From: Bacillota bacterium
Lineage (GTDB): Bacteria; Bacillota; Clostridia; Acetivibrionales; DSM-2933
Direction of reading: 5' to 3'
Length of the DNA stretch: 12,146 nt
Assembly (NCBI GenBank): GCA_030705945.1
Contig: JAUZPS010000082.1
Location: 1 to 12,146, forward strand
In this document: positions 6,657-12,146 of the stretch, piece by piece
Layout: each line of letters starts with the position of its first letter
How positions within the stretch are numbered: the first letter of the stretch is position 1
Translations under genes and position numbers: made by a program
Notes under the pieces: model-generated
Seen by the model: only the letters and a program-made list of their open reading frames with translations
What the model was told of the DNA's origin: nothing
The model's database searches: none

Positions 6657-7918
6657 AGAAAAAACAACTTTTATTGATTCTGCTGATATTACTTGTTTTT
6701 TTGCTTAATGGCTGCTGGGACTATACGGAATATGAAAATATGGCCCTTGTATCTGTACTAGGAGTTGATTGGGATGAACAGTCCGCGCAAATAACCGTAT
6801 CGGTTCAATATATAGTACCTGGAGGCGGTACGGGAGGAGGCGGTGAAGGCGGTGGAAAAACAAAAAAATCTTCTCCAGATGTAGAAATAAAAGCAGCATC
6901 AGGTTCTACAATAGATGAGGCGCTTACTAAAATTCAGCAAATCGTAGGGAGAAGATTGTTCTATGGCTATTTAGAAGCTGAGATTATAGGCGAAGAAGCA
7001 GCTAAAAACATTATAGAGGATATAATTGGGATGAACGATCGTACCCCTGAGATACGTACAACTGCTTATATTTTGATAGCATCAGGAAAAGCCTCCGAGA
7101 CTGTAGGTACAGTTGAGACTGATATTGCCGTATCGGGCGGCAGACATATCCGTGACTTGGTCGATGCATCGAATATGACAGGTAATGCTTATCCGGTAAT
7201 AATTGAGGATTTCATTGAAAATTTACAGAAAGAAGGGATAGAAGCTACAGCACCACGCATAATCACTACGGTTTCAAAAAATGGGGAAGGGAAGGGACAA
7301 TCGGATGGTTCGGCTGACGGAAGCTCGGGCTCAGGCGGTAAAGCTGAGCAAAAGGAAGGCTGTCATAGAATTGACGGTATGGCTGTTTTCAAGCGGGCTA
7401 AATTTGCAGGGTGGTTGGATGGAGAAGAGAGTAAGGGACTTATATGGATAACCGGCAAAAACATTAACCCCTATGAAACTTTTAAGACTTCCGGTAATGC
7501 AGACACAAGCAACACCCTGATTTTCCGGATTACAAAATCCAAAGGCAAGATTAAAGTTAAATTGGACAACGGAACCCCCATAGTTAACATAAGTGTTTAC
7601 GTTGAGGCTGATTTAAGGAAATACGCCAAAGACATGAAACCCCGAATACTGACGCCTGATGCTGTTAATATCATGCAGGATGATATGGAAATTAAAATAC
7701 GTTCCGAGATTGACGCTGCAGTAAAAAAATGCCAGAAGGAATTGAAATCGGATGTTCTTGGTTTCGGTCAGACTTTTTACAGGCAGCACCTGAGTTTATG
7801 GCGTAATACGTATGAAAAAGAGTGGGAAAGCTTTTTCCCTGACTTGCCTGTGGAGGTTAAGGTCCAAGCAAAAGTAGTAACCACAGGAACAAGCATTATG
7901 AGGTTTTTTACCAAATAA
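6653..7918 (+). CDS. Spore germination lipoprotein, Ger(x)C family (C subunit)
   Basis: The 421-residue lipoprotein subunit of the receptor, expected on the outer face of the inner spore membrane. The signal MKKKQLLLILLILLVFLLNG is followed by C21, then WDYTEYENM, the conserved WD(x)rE-like start of mature GerC proteins. GRRLFYGYLEAEIIGEEAAK and RTPEIRTTAYILIASGKA are family-typical, as is the terminal beta-rich segment LPVEVKVQAKVVTTG. I prefer ATG 6653, which overlaps the GerB stop (ATGA) and starts directly on the signal peptide, over the in-frame GTG at 6641, which would add MCFE. Unusual are two low-complexity inserts: a glycine-rich run at residues 57-68 and a Gly/Ser/Lys-rich stretch at about 209-237, probably flexible linkers. 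They make the protein somewhat longer than typical GerC. Confidence 0.92.
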   Translation: MKKKQLLLILLILLVFLLNGCWDYTEYENMALVSVLGVDWDEQSAQITVSVQYIVPGGGTGGGGEGGGKTKKSSPDVEIKAASGSTIDEALTKIQQIVGRRLFYGYLEAEIIGEEAAKNIIEDIIGMNDRTPEIRTTAYILIASGKASETVGTVETDIAVSGGRHIRDLVDASNMTGNAYPVIIEDFIENLQKEGIEATAPRIITTVSKNGEGKGQSDGSADGSSGSGGKAEQKEGCHRIDGMAVFKRAKFAGWLDGEESKGLIWITGKNINPYETFKTSGNADTSNTLIFRITKSKGKIKVKLDNGTPIVNISVYVEADLRKYAKDMKPRILTPDAVNIMQDDMEIKIRSEIDAAVKKCQKELKSDVLGFGQTFYRQHLSLWRNTYEKEWESFFPDLPVEVKVQAKVVTTGTSIMRFFTK

Positions 7919-8077
7919 ATCCGGATGTATGGGGTATGACCAGGGATGACACAATAATACAATTCGAAATGAAATATACCCTCAATGGTATACGTATGGA
8001 GAATCAATTTTTTTAACTAATGGAATAAAACACCCCCTTCTAAAATATAATGAGAGTTATGCAAGCTTAAAATAAGG
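7919..8077. other. Intergenic region after the ger operon
   Basis: No strong terminator follows gerC. A weak dyad (TATACC, 6 nt, GGTATA) lies at 7975-7992, with a run of T only 15 nt further on (8008-8014). A TATAAT hexamer at 8046-8051 could be a -10 element for whatever lies downstream, but no matching -35 is evident. A 26-residue open frame at 7936-8016 has plausible-looking residues but no ribosome binding site, so I do not call it a gene. Confidence 0.4.
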
Positions 8078-8118
8078 GGAAAAGGAAGTGCTTTTCCAGA
8101 TTTTCTTCCAAAGCCAGA

Positions 8119-8244
8119 CTTGAGAGTTTTCTGAAAAATTAAGTGGAATGGTTTGCCCTAAATTTGCTCCACTAGCCGCTTCGAGGATTTTCTCAAAAGA
8201 AGGAAAGGGGATGGGTTTGCCCTTGATTCACTTCGTAGGCAGCT
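8119..8244 (+). repeat. Imperfect tandem repeat, about 62 bp, two copies
   Basis: Unit 1 runs from about 8119 to 8180 and unit 2 from about 8180 to 8244. Both begin GAG..(A)TTTTCT.AAAA, continue with GG.ATGG(G)TTTGCCCT in the middle, and end near (A)GCNGCT or AGGCAGCT. Spacing between the shared blocks differs by only a few bases. A weaker echo of the first block (GATTTTCT) occurs at about 8099. Confidence 0.4.
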
Positions 8245-8266
8245 CCGATAGGCGCTGGAAGAGACA

Positions 8267-8319
8267 GACAAGAGAACCTGAATAAAAAATATAGGATTTT
8301 TTATTCAGGTTCTCTTGTC
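8267..8319. terminator. Perfect 23-bp inverted repeat; long hairpin, probable terminator
   Basis: Positions 8267-8289 and 8297-8319 are exact reverse complements, separated by a 7-nt loop (TATAGGA). The outer half of the stem is mixed sequence (GACAAGAGAACCTG) and the inner half is A/T (AATAAAAAA paired with TTTTTTATT). Because the T-run is inside the stem rather than after it, this is not a textbook intrinsic terminator. It would still act as a very stable RNA hairpin in either direction. It could instead be a mobile-element end. Confidence 0.5.
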
Positions 8320-8431
8320 CCATGAGTGTTCTTTCGGTTATTTATGCTATGTTGTTTTAGTAAACAATGATTCGATTTGAGTGGATCCAGATGTAGGCGC
8401 AACAAAAAATGTAAAAAACAAGATGATTATT

Positions 8432-8463
8432 CTATTTTTAATTACATAAAATATTAAAAATAG
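8432..8463 (+). promoter_or_regulatory. Inverted repeat just upstream of the arginine-deiminase-like gene
   Basis: Perfect 11-bp arms, CTATTTTTAAT and ATTAAAAATAG, are separated by 10 nt and end 4 nt before the AAAGGGAG ribosome binding site of the next gene. It could be an operator or a 5'-UTR hairpin adjusting access to the ribosome binding site. A second, looser dyad (TTGTTT, 4 nt, AAACAA) lies at 8352-8367. No confident -35/-10 pair was found. Confidence 0.4.
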
Positions 8464-8483
8464 CAAAGGGAGATACAAATTCG

Positions 8484-9428
8484 ATGAATATAAAAAAGTA
8501 CGGAACAGAATATTTTTCAAAATTGAAAACAGTAATGCTGCATTGCCCTGAAGATTCATTGAAAATAATAACAGAAGAAAATTATAAGCTCTTCCTTTTT
8601 GATGTAGTTCCAGATATAGATAGATACTTAGAAGAGCATTTTAATTATGAAAATATGCTTATAAGAAACGGTGTGGAGACTCTCCAACTTTCTAAATATA
8701 TTAATAGGAATACAGACCTATTAAACCGCCTTCCAAATCTTGCTTATTTACATGATATAGCAGTTATCAGCTCACATGGCAGTATTATTTCAAAGATGTC
8801 TTCTAGAGGCAGATGCCATGAGGAAATAGTAGTGAGGGAAGCTTTAGAAAACATGGGTATTCCAACATTATATGAGCCTACTGAAGGCGAAGATTTTGAA
8901 GGATGTCTACTGCTATCAACAAATACTGTCTTTGTAGCAGACACAGAACGACATAGTAGGCAATCCATTGAGAGATTTATTCAATTCATTCTGCAGTATT
9001 TTGATGAAGTGATATATGCGCTTATCCCACAAGAAAGGCGGTTTATGCACCCTGACATGATACTGAACAGGGTGACCACAAATTTAATGTTATACTACCC
9101 TCCCGCATTTTTAAATACATTCCATATTACGCGGAGTTTCAGAAAAGAAATTAATATTAAAAGTTTTATGAATAAAAGGAAAGTAGAAATGTTATCAATA
9201 ACAGATGATGAACAGAAAAGGTGGGGCTGCTCATTTGTGCCGCTAGAACCTGGCAAAATTATAAATTATGATATTTCCCTTAATCAAAGTAATGTTAATA
9301 TACTTGAGGGATATGGAGTCAAATTCATACATTTCCATCCGGATGCATTGCTGGCTGGGGGTAGTAGTTTGAGATGTCTCACTATGAGAATATGGAGAGA
9401 TAACTCACAATTAAATGAGAAGTTGTAA
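8484..9428 (+). CDS. Compact arginine deiminase-superfamily protein (guanidino-group-modifying enzyme)
   Basis: A 314-residue cytoplasmic protein of the amidinotransferase/arginine-deiminase fold, whose members hydrolyse or transfer guanidino groups through a catalytic cysteine. Signature segments occur in the expected order: FLFDVVPDIDRYLEEH at 37-52; NLAYLHDIAV at 85-94 (D91); TEGEDFEG at 133-140 (E134, D137); FMHPDMILN at 187-195 (H189, D191); and GGSSLRCLTM at 292-301 (C298). These match the Asp, Glu, His-x-Asp and Cys of arginine deiminase, so the protein should be active. It is about 90 residues shorter than classical ArcA, apparently lacking its helical insertion. No arcB or arcC neighbour is present, so a catabolic ADI role is not supported; the substrate may be arginine or another guanidino compound. 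ATG 8484 follows GGGAG by 11 nt. It has its own terminator and stands alone. Confidence 0.82.
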   Translation: MNIKKYGTEYFSKLKTVMLHCPEDSLKIITEENYKLFLFDVVPDIDRYLEEHFNYENMLIRNGVETLQLSKYINRNTDLLNRLPNLAYLHDIAVISSHGSIISKMSSRGRCHEEIVVREALENMGIPTLYEPTEGEDFEGCLLLSTNTVFVADTERHSRQSIERFIQFILQYFDEVIYALIPQERRFMHPDMILNRVTTNLMLYYPPAFLNTFHITRSFRKEINIKSFMNKRKVEMLSITDDEQKRWGCSFVPLEPGKIINYDISLNQSNVNILEGYGVKFIHFHPDALLAGGSSLRCLTMRIWRDNSQLNEKL

Positions 9429-9477
9429 TAGCCAATCCCGCAAAATTTTGATAATTTAAATTTTATAATAAAAATGA

Positions 9478-9517
9478 CCTTCACCCTTTTTCCCTGTATG
9501 CGTGAAGGCTATTTTTT
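9478..9517 (+). terminator. Rho-independent terminator after the deiminase-like gene
   Basis: The arms CCTTCAC (9478-9484) and GTGAAGG (9502-9508) enclose a 17-nt loop and are followed by CTATTTTTT. It begins 50 nt after the stop codon of the deiminase-like gene, on the same strand. Confidence 0.8.
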
Positions 9518-9518
9518 A

Positions 9519-9665
9519 GAAAGATACTCAATTGCATTTATGTATCTTTCAGTTATAGAAAATTAAAAAAGTACCTGATTCAAAATTGCAACAATTTTCA
9601 ATTCTGAGGAAATTGTAAATTGTTCGGTTTAAAACACCAACTTTTTTCAAATTAGATTGAGTACC
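9519..9665. other. Intergenic region with two small dyads
   Basis: A 9-bp perfect hairpin (GAAAGATAC, 14-nt loop, GTATCTTTC) occupies 9519-9550 directly after the terminator T-run. A 7-bp dyad (AAAATTG, caa, CAATTTT) lies at 9582-9598. A GTACC-containing motif occurs near both ends, at about 9571 and 9660. I see no gene or promoter here; a small eroded repeat element is possible. Confidence 0.3.
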
Positions 9666-9970
9666 TTATAAATACCAATATGTTATAATTGATTTAAGTA
9701 AAGCAGGATAATTGCCTTTCCTTCGCCCTCCAACTTGGCACTGTTCGATATCTCTACTCCTTTTTATAAATAATTGTTTCTGCTCATATACTTCTTCCGC
9801 CATCTTAAGCCACTCCTGTTTTTGTATTCCAATATTAAATTTATTCCATTTTTCATCATACATAGCATCAATAATTAAATGCACAGTTCTCCAGATGCAA
9901 CCATCACTACACTCCCGTATAGATCAGAGATTCCGCGCCTTCAAATTCAACCTTTCTTTTTTTGTATGAA
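9666..9970 (-). pseudogene. Frameshifted gene remnant, function unknown
   Basis: The minus strand reads coding-like over this whole interval but in two frames. Adjacent to the stop of the LRR gene, one frame reads KRKVEFEGAESLIYTG and then stops. One frame over, the sequence continues as CSDGCIWRTVHLIIDAMYD, EKWNKFNIGIQKQEWLKMAE, EVYEQKQLFIKRSRDIEQCQ and VGGRRKGNYPALLKS to a TAA at 9666. The second part (from a GTG at 9884) is open for 72 residues and is amphipathic and charged, as in a real soluble protein. No good ribosome binding site serves either part. A single frameshift near 9921 in an older gene, truncated at its 5' end, is the simplest reading. I do not recognise the family. Confidence 0.33.
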
Positions 9971-11581
9971 TTAGTTTACAATCACTACGGTCTTTGTATT
10001 CAGATCCCATTGCACTTTGCAGCCAAGGCTCTCTGAGATAAACCGTACCGGTACCAGTGTTCTACCGTTAATTATGGTTGCTGGAACATCCAGCTGTTTT
10101 GCTACACCATTTACATTTGCATCCTTCTTATTTATAATAAGAATAATCGTTCTATCACCTTTCTTGCCAGTTACTGTCTTTGTTTTGCTATCCCACTGAA
10201 CAACTGCGCCAAGAGCTTCAAATATCTTACGCATCGGTACCAGGGTTCTGCCGTTGACTATTTGAGGTTCAACATCAAATTCAACTTTTGTCCCATTGAT
10301 TGTGACAACAATATTACCCGAATCTGATACAGGCTTAGGTGTTGCTGTTTGTTGCCCCAATGCTGATGCAGGTGCTGGAGTATTTGTCGAATTAACCTTC
10401 GTCTCGAAGATATGATCATTTTCACTGTACCAGATACCGCTTGGGTAAGTTATAGCAAGGCAGGTATATACACTGTTGCCATCAGATTGATCTTGTGTAT
10501 TGGCATAACCAATTACCGTCGAAATGAAACCATATGATTTTGACAATGCTTCAGTTAAGATTTTTTCAACCTCTTCTTGGGCAATGTCAGGATTAATAAA
10601 CACTTTTTTAAAAGAATTCACATCCATGCTTTTTAGGTCCATATTGCTTAGATAGATCATTTCTATATTTTCTTTATTCGATTTAAAATCATAAGTTCCG
10701 TCTAAAATTTGGGCATATGCTTCTCTAATTCCAGTTCCATCTATGATCTCTCCACGCGCAACAATCTCCGGTTCTCCATACTTGTTAGCCGCTATGGTTA
10801 CCCAGCTTCCATCTTTGTTTTTAAAGTTCACTGTATCCAGAACCACCCCTGCATAATTATACCGCTCAATGATGTTACCGTTTGCATCAGAGGAATTTTT
10901 AGGTTTGTACCCCTTGTTCAGCGAGTCATGATATTTCTTATATATCTGGTTTGTATAAGCAATATCTGACCTAAGAACATCAATAGAATTTACACTGGAT
11001 GTATTCTGCTCGACTGCAGAGTCAATGTTTCCTCCTCTGTTTATATCAAAATCCTTGTCAGTTAAATTTTTATAGAATCCAGAGACAGGTGAATAGTCTT
11101 TGATAGGATTACCCTCAAGGTGAAGTGAGGTAAGTTTGGAAAGATTTTTTAGTGGAGATATATTGGTAATCTTATTGGAGAGCAGACTCAACATTGTCAA
11201 ATTCTTAAGGTTTGCCAAAGGAGTAATGTCCTTCAACTGATTATCACATAACATAAGCTCATTGAGGTTTGTCAGCTTTCCAAGGGGTGTCACATCTGTT
11301 ATTGAATTACCCGAAAGGTATAACTGTGTTAAACCAGTGAAGTTTTCAATTCCTTCAAGGTTGGTTATCCCTTTATTTGTTGCATCTAGAGTAATTATTT
11401 TGTCGATATCACTTCTTATTATATCTTCCGTGGGCTTATAGATTGATTCACGGATGACTTTTTCCAGATTTGGATCTTTAAATGTGATAACATCATTGGG
11501 TGATGCAGCAAAAACGTTAAAATTGATGGCAAGCATGATAAAAGTTAAGATAAAACAAAATATTCTATTGACCATTTTCAT
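9971..11581 (-). CDS. Secreted leucine-rich-repeat protein with C-terminal copper-amine-oxidase-N-like domain
   Basis: A 536-residue exported protein. The signal peptide (MKMVNRIF, a hydrophobic core, then FNVFA/ASP) should be cleaved near residue 25. Residues of about 60-175 form internalin-type leucine-rich repeats of 22 residues, e.g. LTQLYLSGNSITDVTPLGKL, LNELMLCDNQLKDITPLANL and LTSLHLEGNPIKDYSP, which usually bind proteins. Residues of about 180-400 show no motif I recognise. The last 110 residues are a copper-amine-oxidase-N-terminal-like domain with two NGRTLVP motifs (VNGRTLVPMRKIFEALGA and INGRTLVPVRFISESLGC), common in clostridial surface proteins; it does not imply oxidase activity. 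I start at ATG 11581, 8 nt after GGAGG; the upstream in-frame ATG at 11596 overlaps that ribosome binding site. No sortase or S-layer anchor is visible. The ligand is unknown. Confidence 0.85.
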   Translation of the reverse strand: MKMVNRIFCFILTFIMLAINFNVFAASPNDVITFKDPNLEKVIRESIYKPTEDIIRSDIDKIITLDATNKGITNLEGIENFTGLTQLYLSGNSITDVTPLGKLTNLNELMLCDNQLKDITPLANLKNLTMLSLLSNKITNISPLKNLSKLTSLHLEGNPIKDYSPVSGFYKNLTDKDFDINRGGNIDSAVEQNTSSVNSIDVLRSDIAYTNQIYKKYHDSLNKGYKPKNSSDANGNIIERYNYAGVVLDTVNFKNKDGSWVTIAANKYGEPEIVARGEIIDGTGIREAYAQILDGTYDFKSNKENIEMIYLSNMDLKSMDVNSFKKVFINPDIAQEEVEKILTEALSKSYGFISTVIGYANTQDQSDGNSVYTCLAITYPSGIWYSENDHIFETKVNSTNTPAPASALGQQTATPKPVSDSGNIVVTINGTKVEFDVEPQIVNGRTLVPMRKIFEALGAVVQWDSKTKTVTGKKGDRTIILIINKKDANVNGVAKQLDVPATIINGRTLVPVRFISESLGCKVQWDLNTKTVVIVN

Positions 11582-11611
11582 TGCTTCAACCTCCATTTAT
11601 AATCAGTAAGT

Positions 11612-11725
11612 TTATACTTCAATTTTAGACCAATTATCTGTCAGTTTCAATGTCTCGATATAAAAAGTTGAATCTGTTTGATAAAGAGCACTAAGCGACT
11701 TAACGTTTTCCTGGGGTAGTACCAG
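11612..11725 (-). pseudogene. Short C-terminal coding fragment upstream of the LRR gene
   Basis: The minus strand is open for 37 codons from a point just after a TAG (11726-11728) to a TAA at 11612-11614. The translation (LVLPQENVKSLSALYQTD, then STFYIETLKLTDNWSKIEV) has a natural protein composition, with no start codon context or ribosome binding site. It may be the surviving C-terminus of a gene broken by the repeat-rich DNA that follows at 11753-11866. A chance open frame of this length is possible in AT-rich DNA. Confidence 0.28.
11622..11650 (-). promoter_or_regulatory. Sigma-A-type promoter of the LRR gene
   Basis: On the minus strand, TTGAAA (11645-11650) and TAAAAT (11622-11627) are separated by exactly 17 nt. 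The -10 hexamer lies 40 nt before the ATG at 11581, leaving a short leader that includes the GGAGG ribosome binding site. Its position, spacing and hexamers all fit a housekeeping promoter, although it overlaps a coding-like fragment. Confidence 0.55.
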
Positions 11726-11752
11726 CTAAGCTGTCATTAACTTAACTATAAA

Positions 11753-11803
11753 GAGGCTGTTGCAAAACTACTAAAAAAGTAGTGAAGCAACGCCCCCTTT
11801 TAT
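11753..11803. repeat. Hairpin with insertion-element-like ends
   Basis: The segment starts GAGGCTGTTGCAAAACTACT and ends with its imperfect reverse complement, giving stacked stems GGC/GCC, GTTGC/GCAAC and ACTACT/AGTAGT around an AAAAA loop. The sequence GGCTGTTGCAAAA resembles terminal inverted repeats of several clostridial insertion sequences, from memory and not checked. Read on the plus strand it is followed by CCCTTTTATT, so it might also stop transcription. It may be a tiny non-autonomous element or fused IS ends. Confidence 0.4.
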
Positions 11804-11815
11804 TGCCAAAAGTAA

Positions 11816-11863
11816 GACGGACACTGAAAATTTGATTATTAATATTAATTTTCAGTGTCCGTC
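11816..11863. terminator. Perfect 17-bp inverted repeat, possible bidirectional terminator or element end
   Basis: The arms GACGGACACTGAAAATT and AATTTTCAGTGTCCGTC are exact complements around a 14-nt AT-rich loop. Like the long hairpin at 8267-8319, it has mixed sequence on the outside and A/T pairs inside. It lies 13 nt from the hairpin at 11753-11803, and the two together look like debris of one mobile element. T-tracts after the stem are poor in both directions. Confidence 0.45.
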
Positions 11864-11897
11864 CTATTTTGGGGTACACTTAATAAACCTATATAAT

Positions 11898-11957
11898 TTA
11901 TTTGGACTTTCCTGCTGCAAATGCTGTTATTACAGCAATAATTGACTTTTTATTCAT
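11898..11957 (-). CDS. Candidate micropeptide gene (19 residues; 36 from an upstream start)
   Basis: A 19-codon frame, MNKKSIIAVITAFAAGKSK, begins at ATG 11957 with a perfect AGGAGG 7 nt upstream. In the same frame an earlier ATG at 12008 has its own AGGAG 6 nt upstream and would add MRQNCYKTTTLLIGGNN, giving 36 residues. The short form is a basic start, a hydrophobic core and a basic tail, like a short hydrophobic signalling peptide, a small membrane peptide, or the signal sequence of a truncated exported protein. A minus-strand terminator lies upstream (12026-12065), so it would be transcribed independently, but I found no convincing promoter. Element-like hairpins begin just beyond its stop, which favours truncation as an alternative. 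I do not recognise a family. Confidence 0.42.
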   Translation of the reverse strand: MNKKSIIAVITAFAAGKSK

Positions 11958-12025
11958 ATTATTTCCTCCTATCAATAAAGTTGTAGTTTTATAACAATTT
12001 TGACGCATTTTGAGCTCCTGTATGT

Positions 12026-12065
12026 AAAAACAAAGGCATCAAGATTGGTTGTCCTGATGCCTTTG
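12026..12065 (-). terminator. Rho-independent terminator of a minus-strand gene beyond the right edge
   Basis: An 11-bp stem (CAAAGGCATCA at 12031-12041, TGATGCCTTTG at 12055-12065) with a 13-nt loop is followed, on the minus strand, by TTTTT (12026-12030). The T-run appears only in that direction, so it should terminate a gene transcribed leftwards into this window. Confidence 0.75.
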
Positions 12066-12115
12066 CGATTCTTATTCGTATAATTTCAAACATAGTCATA
12101 TTTTTTAAAAAAATT

Positions 12116-12146
12116 TTATTTAAGCTTATCCGAGAAATTCTTCATA
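12116..12146 (-). CDS. Possible 3' end of a gene entering from the right edge
   Basis: The terminator at 12026-12065 implies a minus-strand gene ending near here. Two frames end plausibly: one reading KNFSDKLK with a TAA at 12116-12118, the other reading EEFLG with a TAA at 12126-12128. Too little is present to choose the frame or name the product. Confidence 0.25.
   Translation of the reverse strand, partial: MKNFSDKLK

Larger units (their letters stand above)
8078..8319 (+). ncRNA. Candidate structured RNA or element remnant with internal repeat and hairpins
   Basis: Non-coding stretch with unusual structure. In order it has: a 7-bp hairpin (GGAAAAG, loop GAAGTG, CTTTTCC; 8078-8097); an AGTGGA/TCCACT stem closing 8142-8173; a GAG/CTC mini-stem at 8183-8194; an AAGGG/CCCTT stem at 8205-8224; a CAGC/GCTG stem at 8240-8257; and finally a perfect long inverted repeat. 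The segments at about 8119-8180 and 8180-8244 are imperfect copies of each other, sharing a TTTTCTnAAAA block and an ATGG(G)TTTGCCCT block. A TATAAT lies 27 nt before the first hairpin. This could be a small RNA transcript, a repeat element or eroded IS DNA; the sequence does not decide. A 45-residue frame (8148-8285) crosses it but has no ribosome binding site. Confidence 0.3.

Noticed and set aside
7936..8016. 26-residue frame after gerC beginning MTRDDTIIQFEMKYTLNG, open upstream into the end of gerC
   Set aside because: The residues look natural, but there is no ribosome binding site, the upstream part overlaps gerC in another frame, and GerC already ends where the family ends. Chance open frames of this size are common here.
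8148..8285. 45-residue frame through the tandem-repeat block
   Set aside because: No ribosome binding site, it runs into the long hairpin, and the sequence is better explained by repeats and stems.
11650..11750. Possible riboswitch upstream of the LRR gene
   Set aside because: I looked for cyclic-di-GMP and other known aptamer motifs and found none. The likely promoter lies downstream of this stretch, so it would not be in the leader.

Overview
The window looks like a chromosomal segment of a low-GC, endospore-forming Gram-positive bacterium of the Clostridia, probably a Ruminiclostridium/Clostridium-like organism. This rests on the AT-rich intergenic DNA, strong AGGAGG-type ribosome binding sites, a three-gene GerA/GerB/GerC germinant-receptor operon, and a surface protein combining internalin-like leucine-rich repeats with a copper-amine-oxidase-N-like domain. 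The organism assignment is inference; no rRNA or other marker gene is present.

Region 1 (about 179-3331, minus strand) is a modA-modB-modC molybdate ABC transporter operon with short intergenic gaps. It is followed upstream by about 0.5 kb of very AT-rich DNA containing several perfect inverted repeats. On the far side, reading the other way, is a 47-residue helix-turn-helix protein that looks like the stub of a larger regulator. Region 2 (3476-3936) has no intact gene, but its minus strand carries what looks like two overlapping, broken genes for small membrane proteins. A hairpin terminator lies between them and the HTH stub.

Region 3 (3937-7918, plus strand) is the germinant receptor operon. 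GerA and GerB are separated by 2 nt, and GerB and GerC overlap by ATGA. The products should form one inner-membrane receptor complex in the spore. Region 4 (7919-8483) is non-coding. It holds a roughly 60-bp imperfect tandem repeat, several hairpins and a perfect 23-bp-stem inverted repeat, and may be a structured RNA or the remains of a mobile element. Region 5 (8484-9517) is a monocistronic compact arginine-deiminase-superfamily enzyme with all expected catalytic residues and a clear terminator.

Region 6 (about 9518-12146) reads mainly on the minus strand. It contains a frameshifted gene remnant (9666-9970), the secreted LRR/copper-amine-oxidase-like protein (9971-11581) with a good sigma-A-type promoter, a short C-terminal coding fragment just upstream, a pair of strong hairpins that look like insertion-element debris, a 19- or 36-residue peptide ORF with excellent ribosome binding sites, and a minus-strand terminator for a gene entering from the right edge. 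The two intact operons are unrelated in function. The spaces between them show repeated gene decay and possible element insertion.
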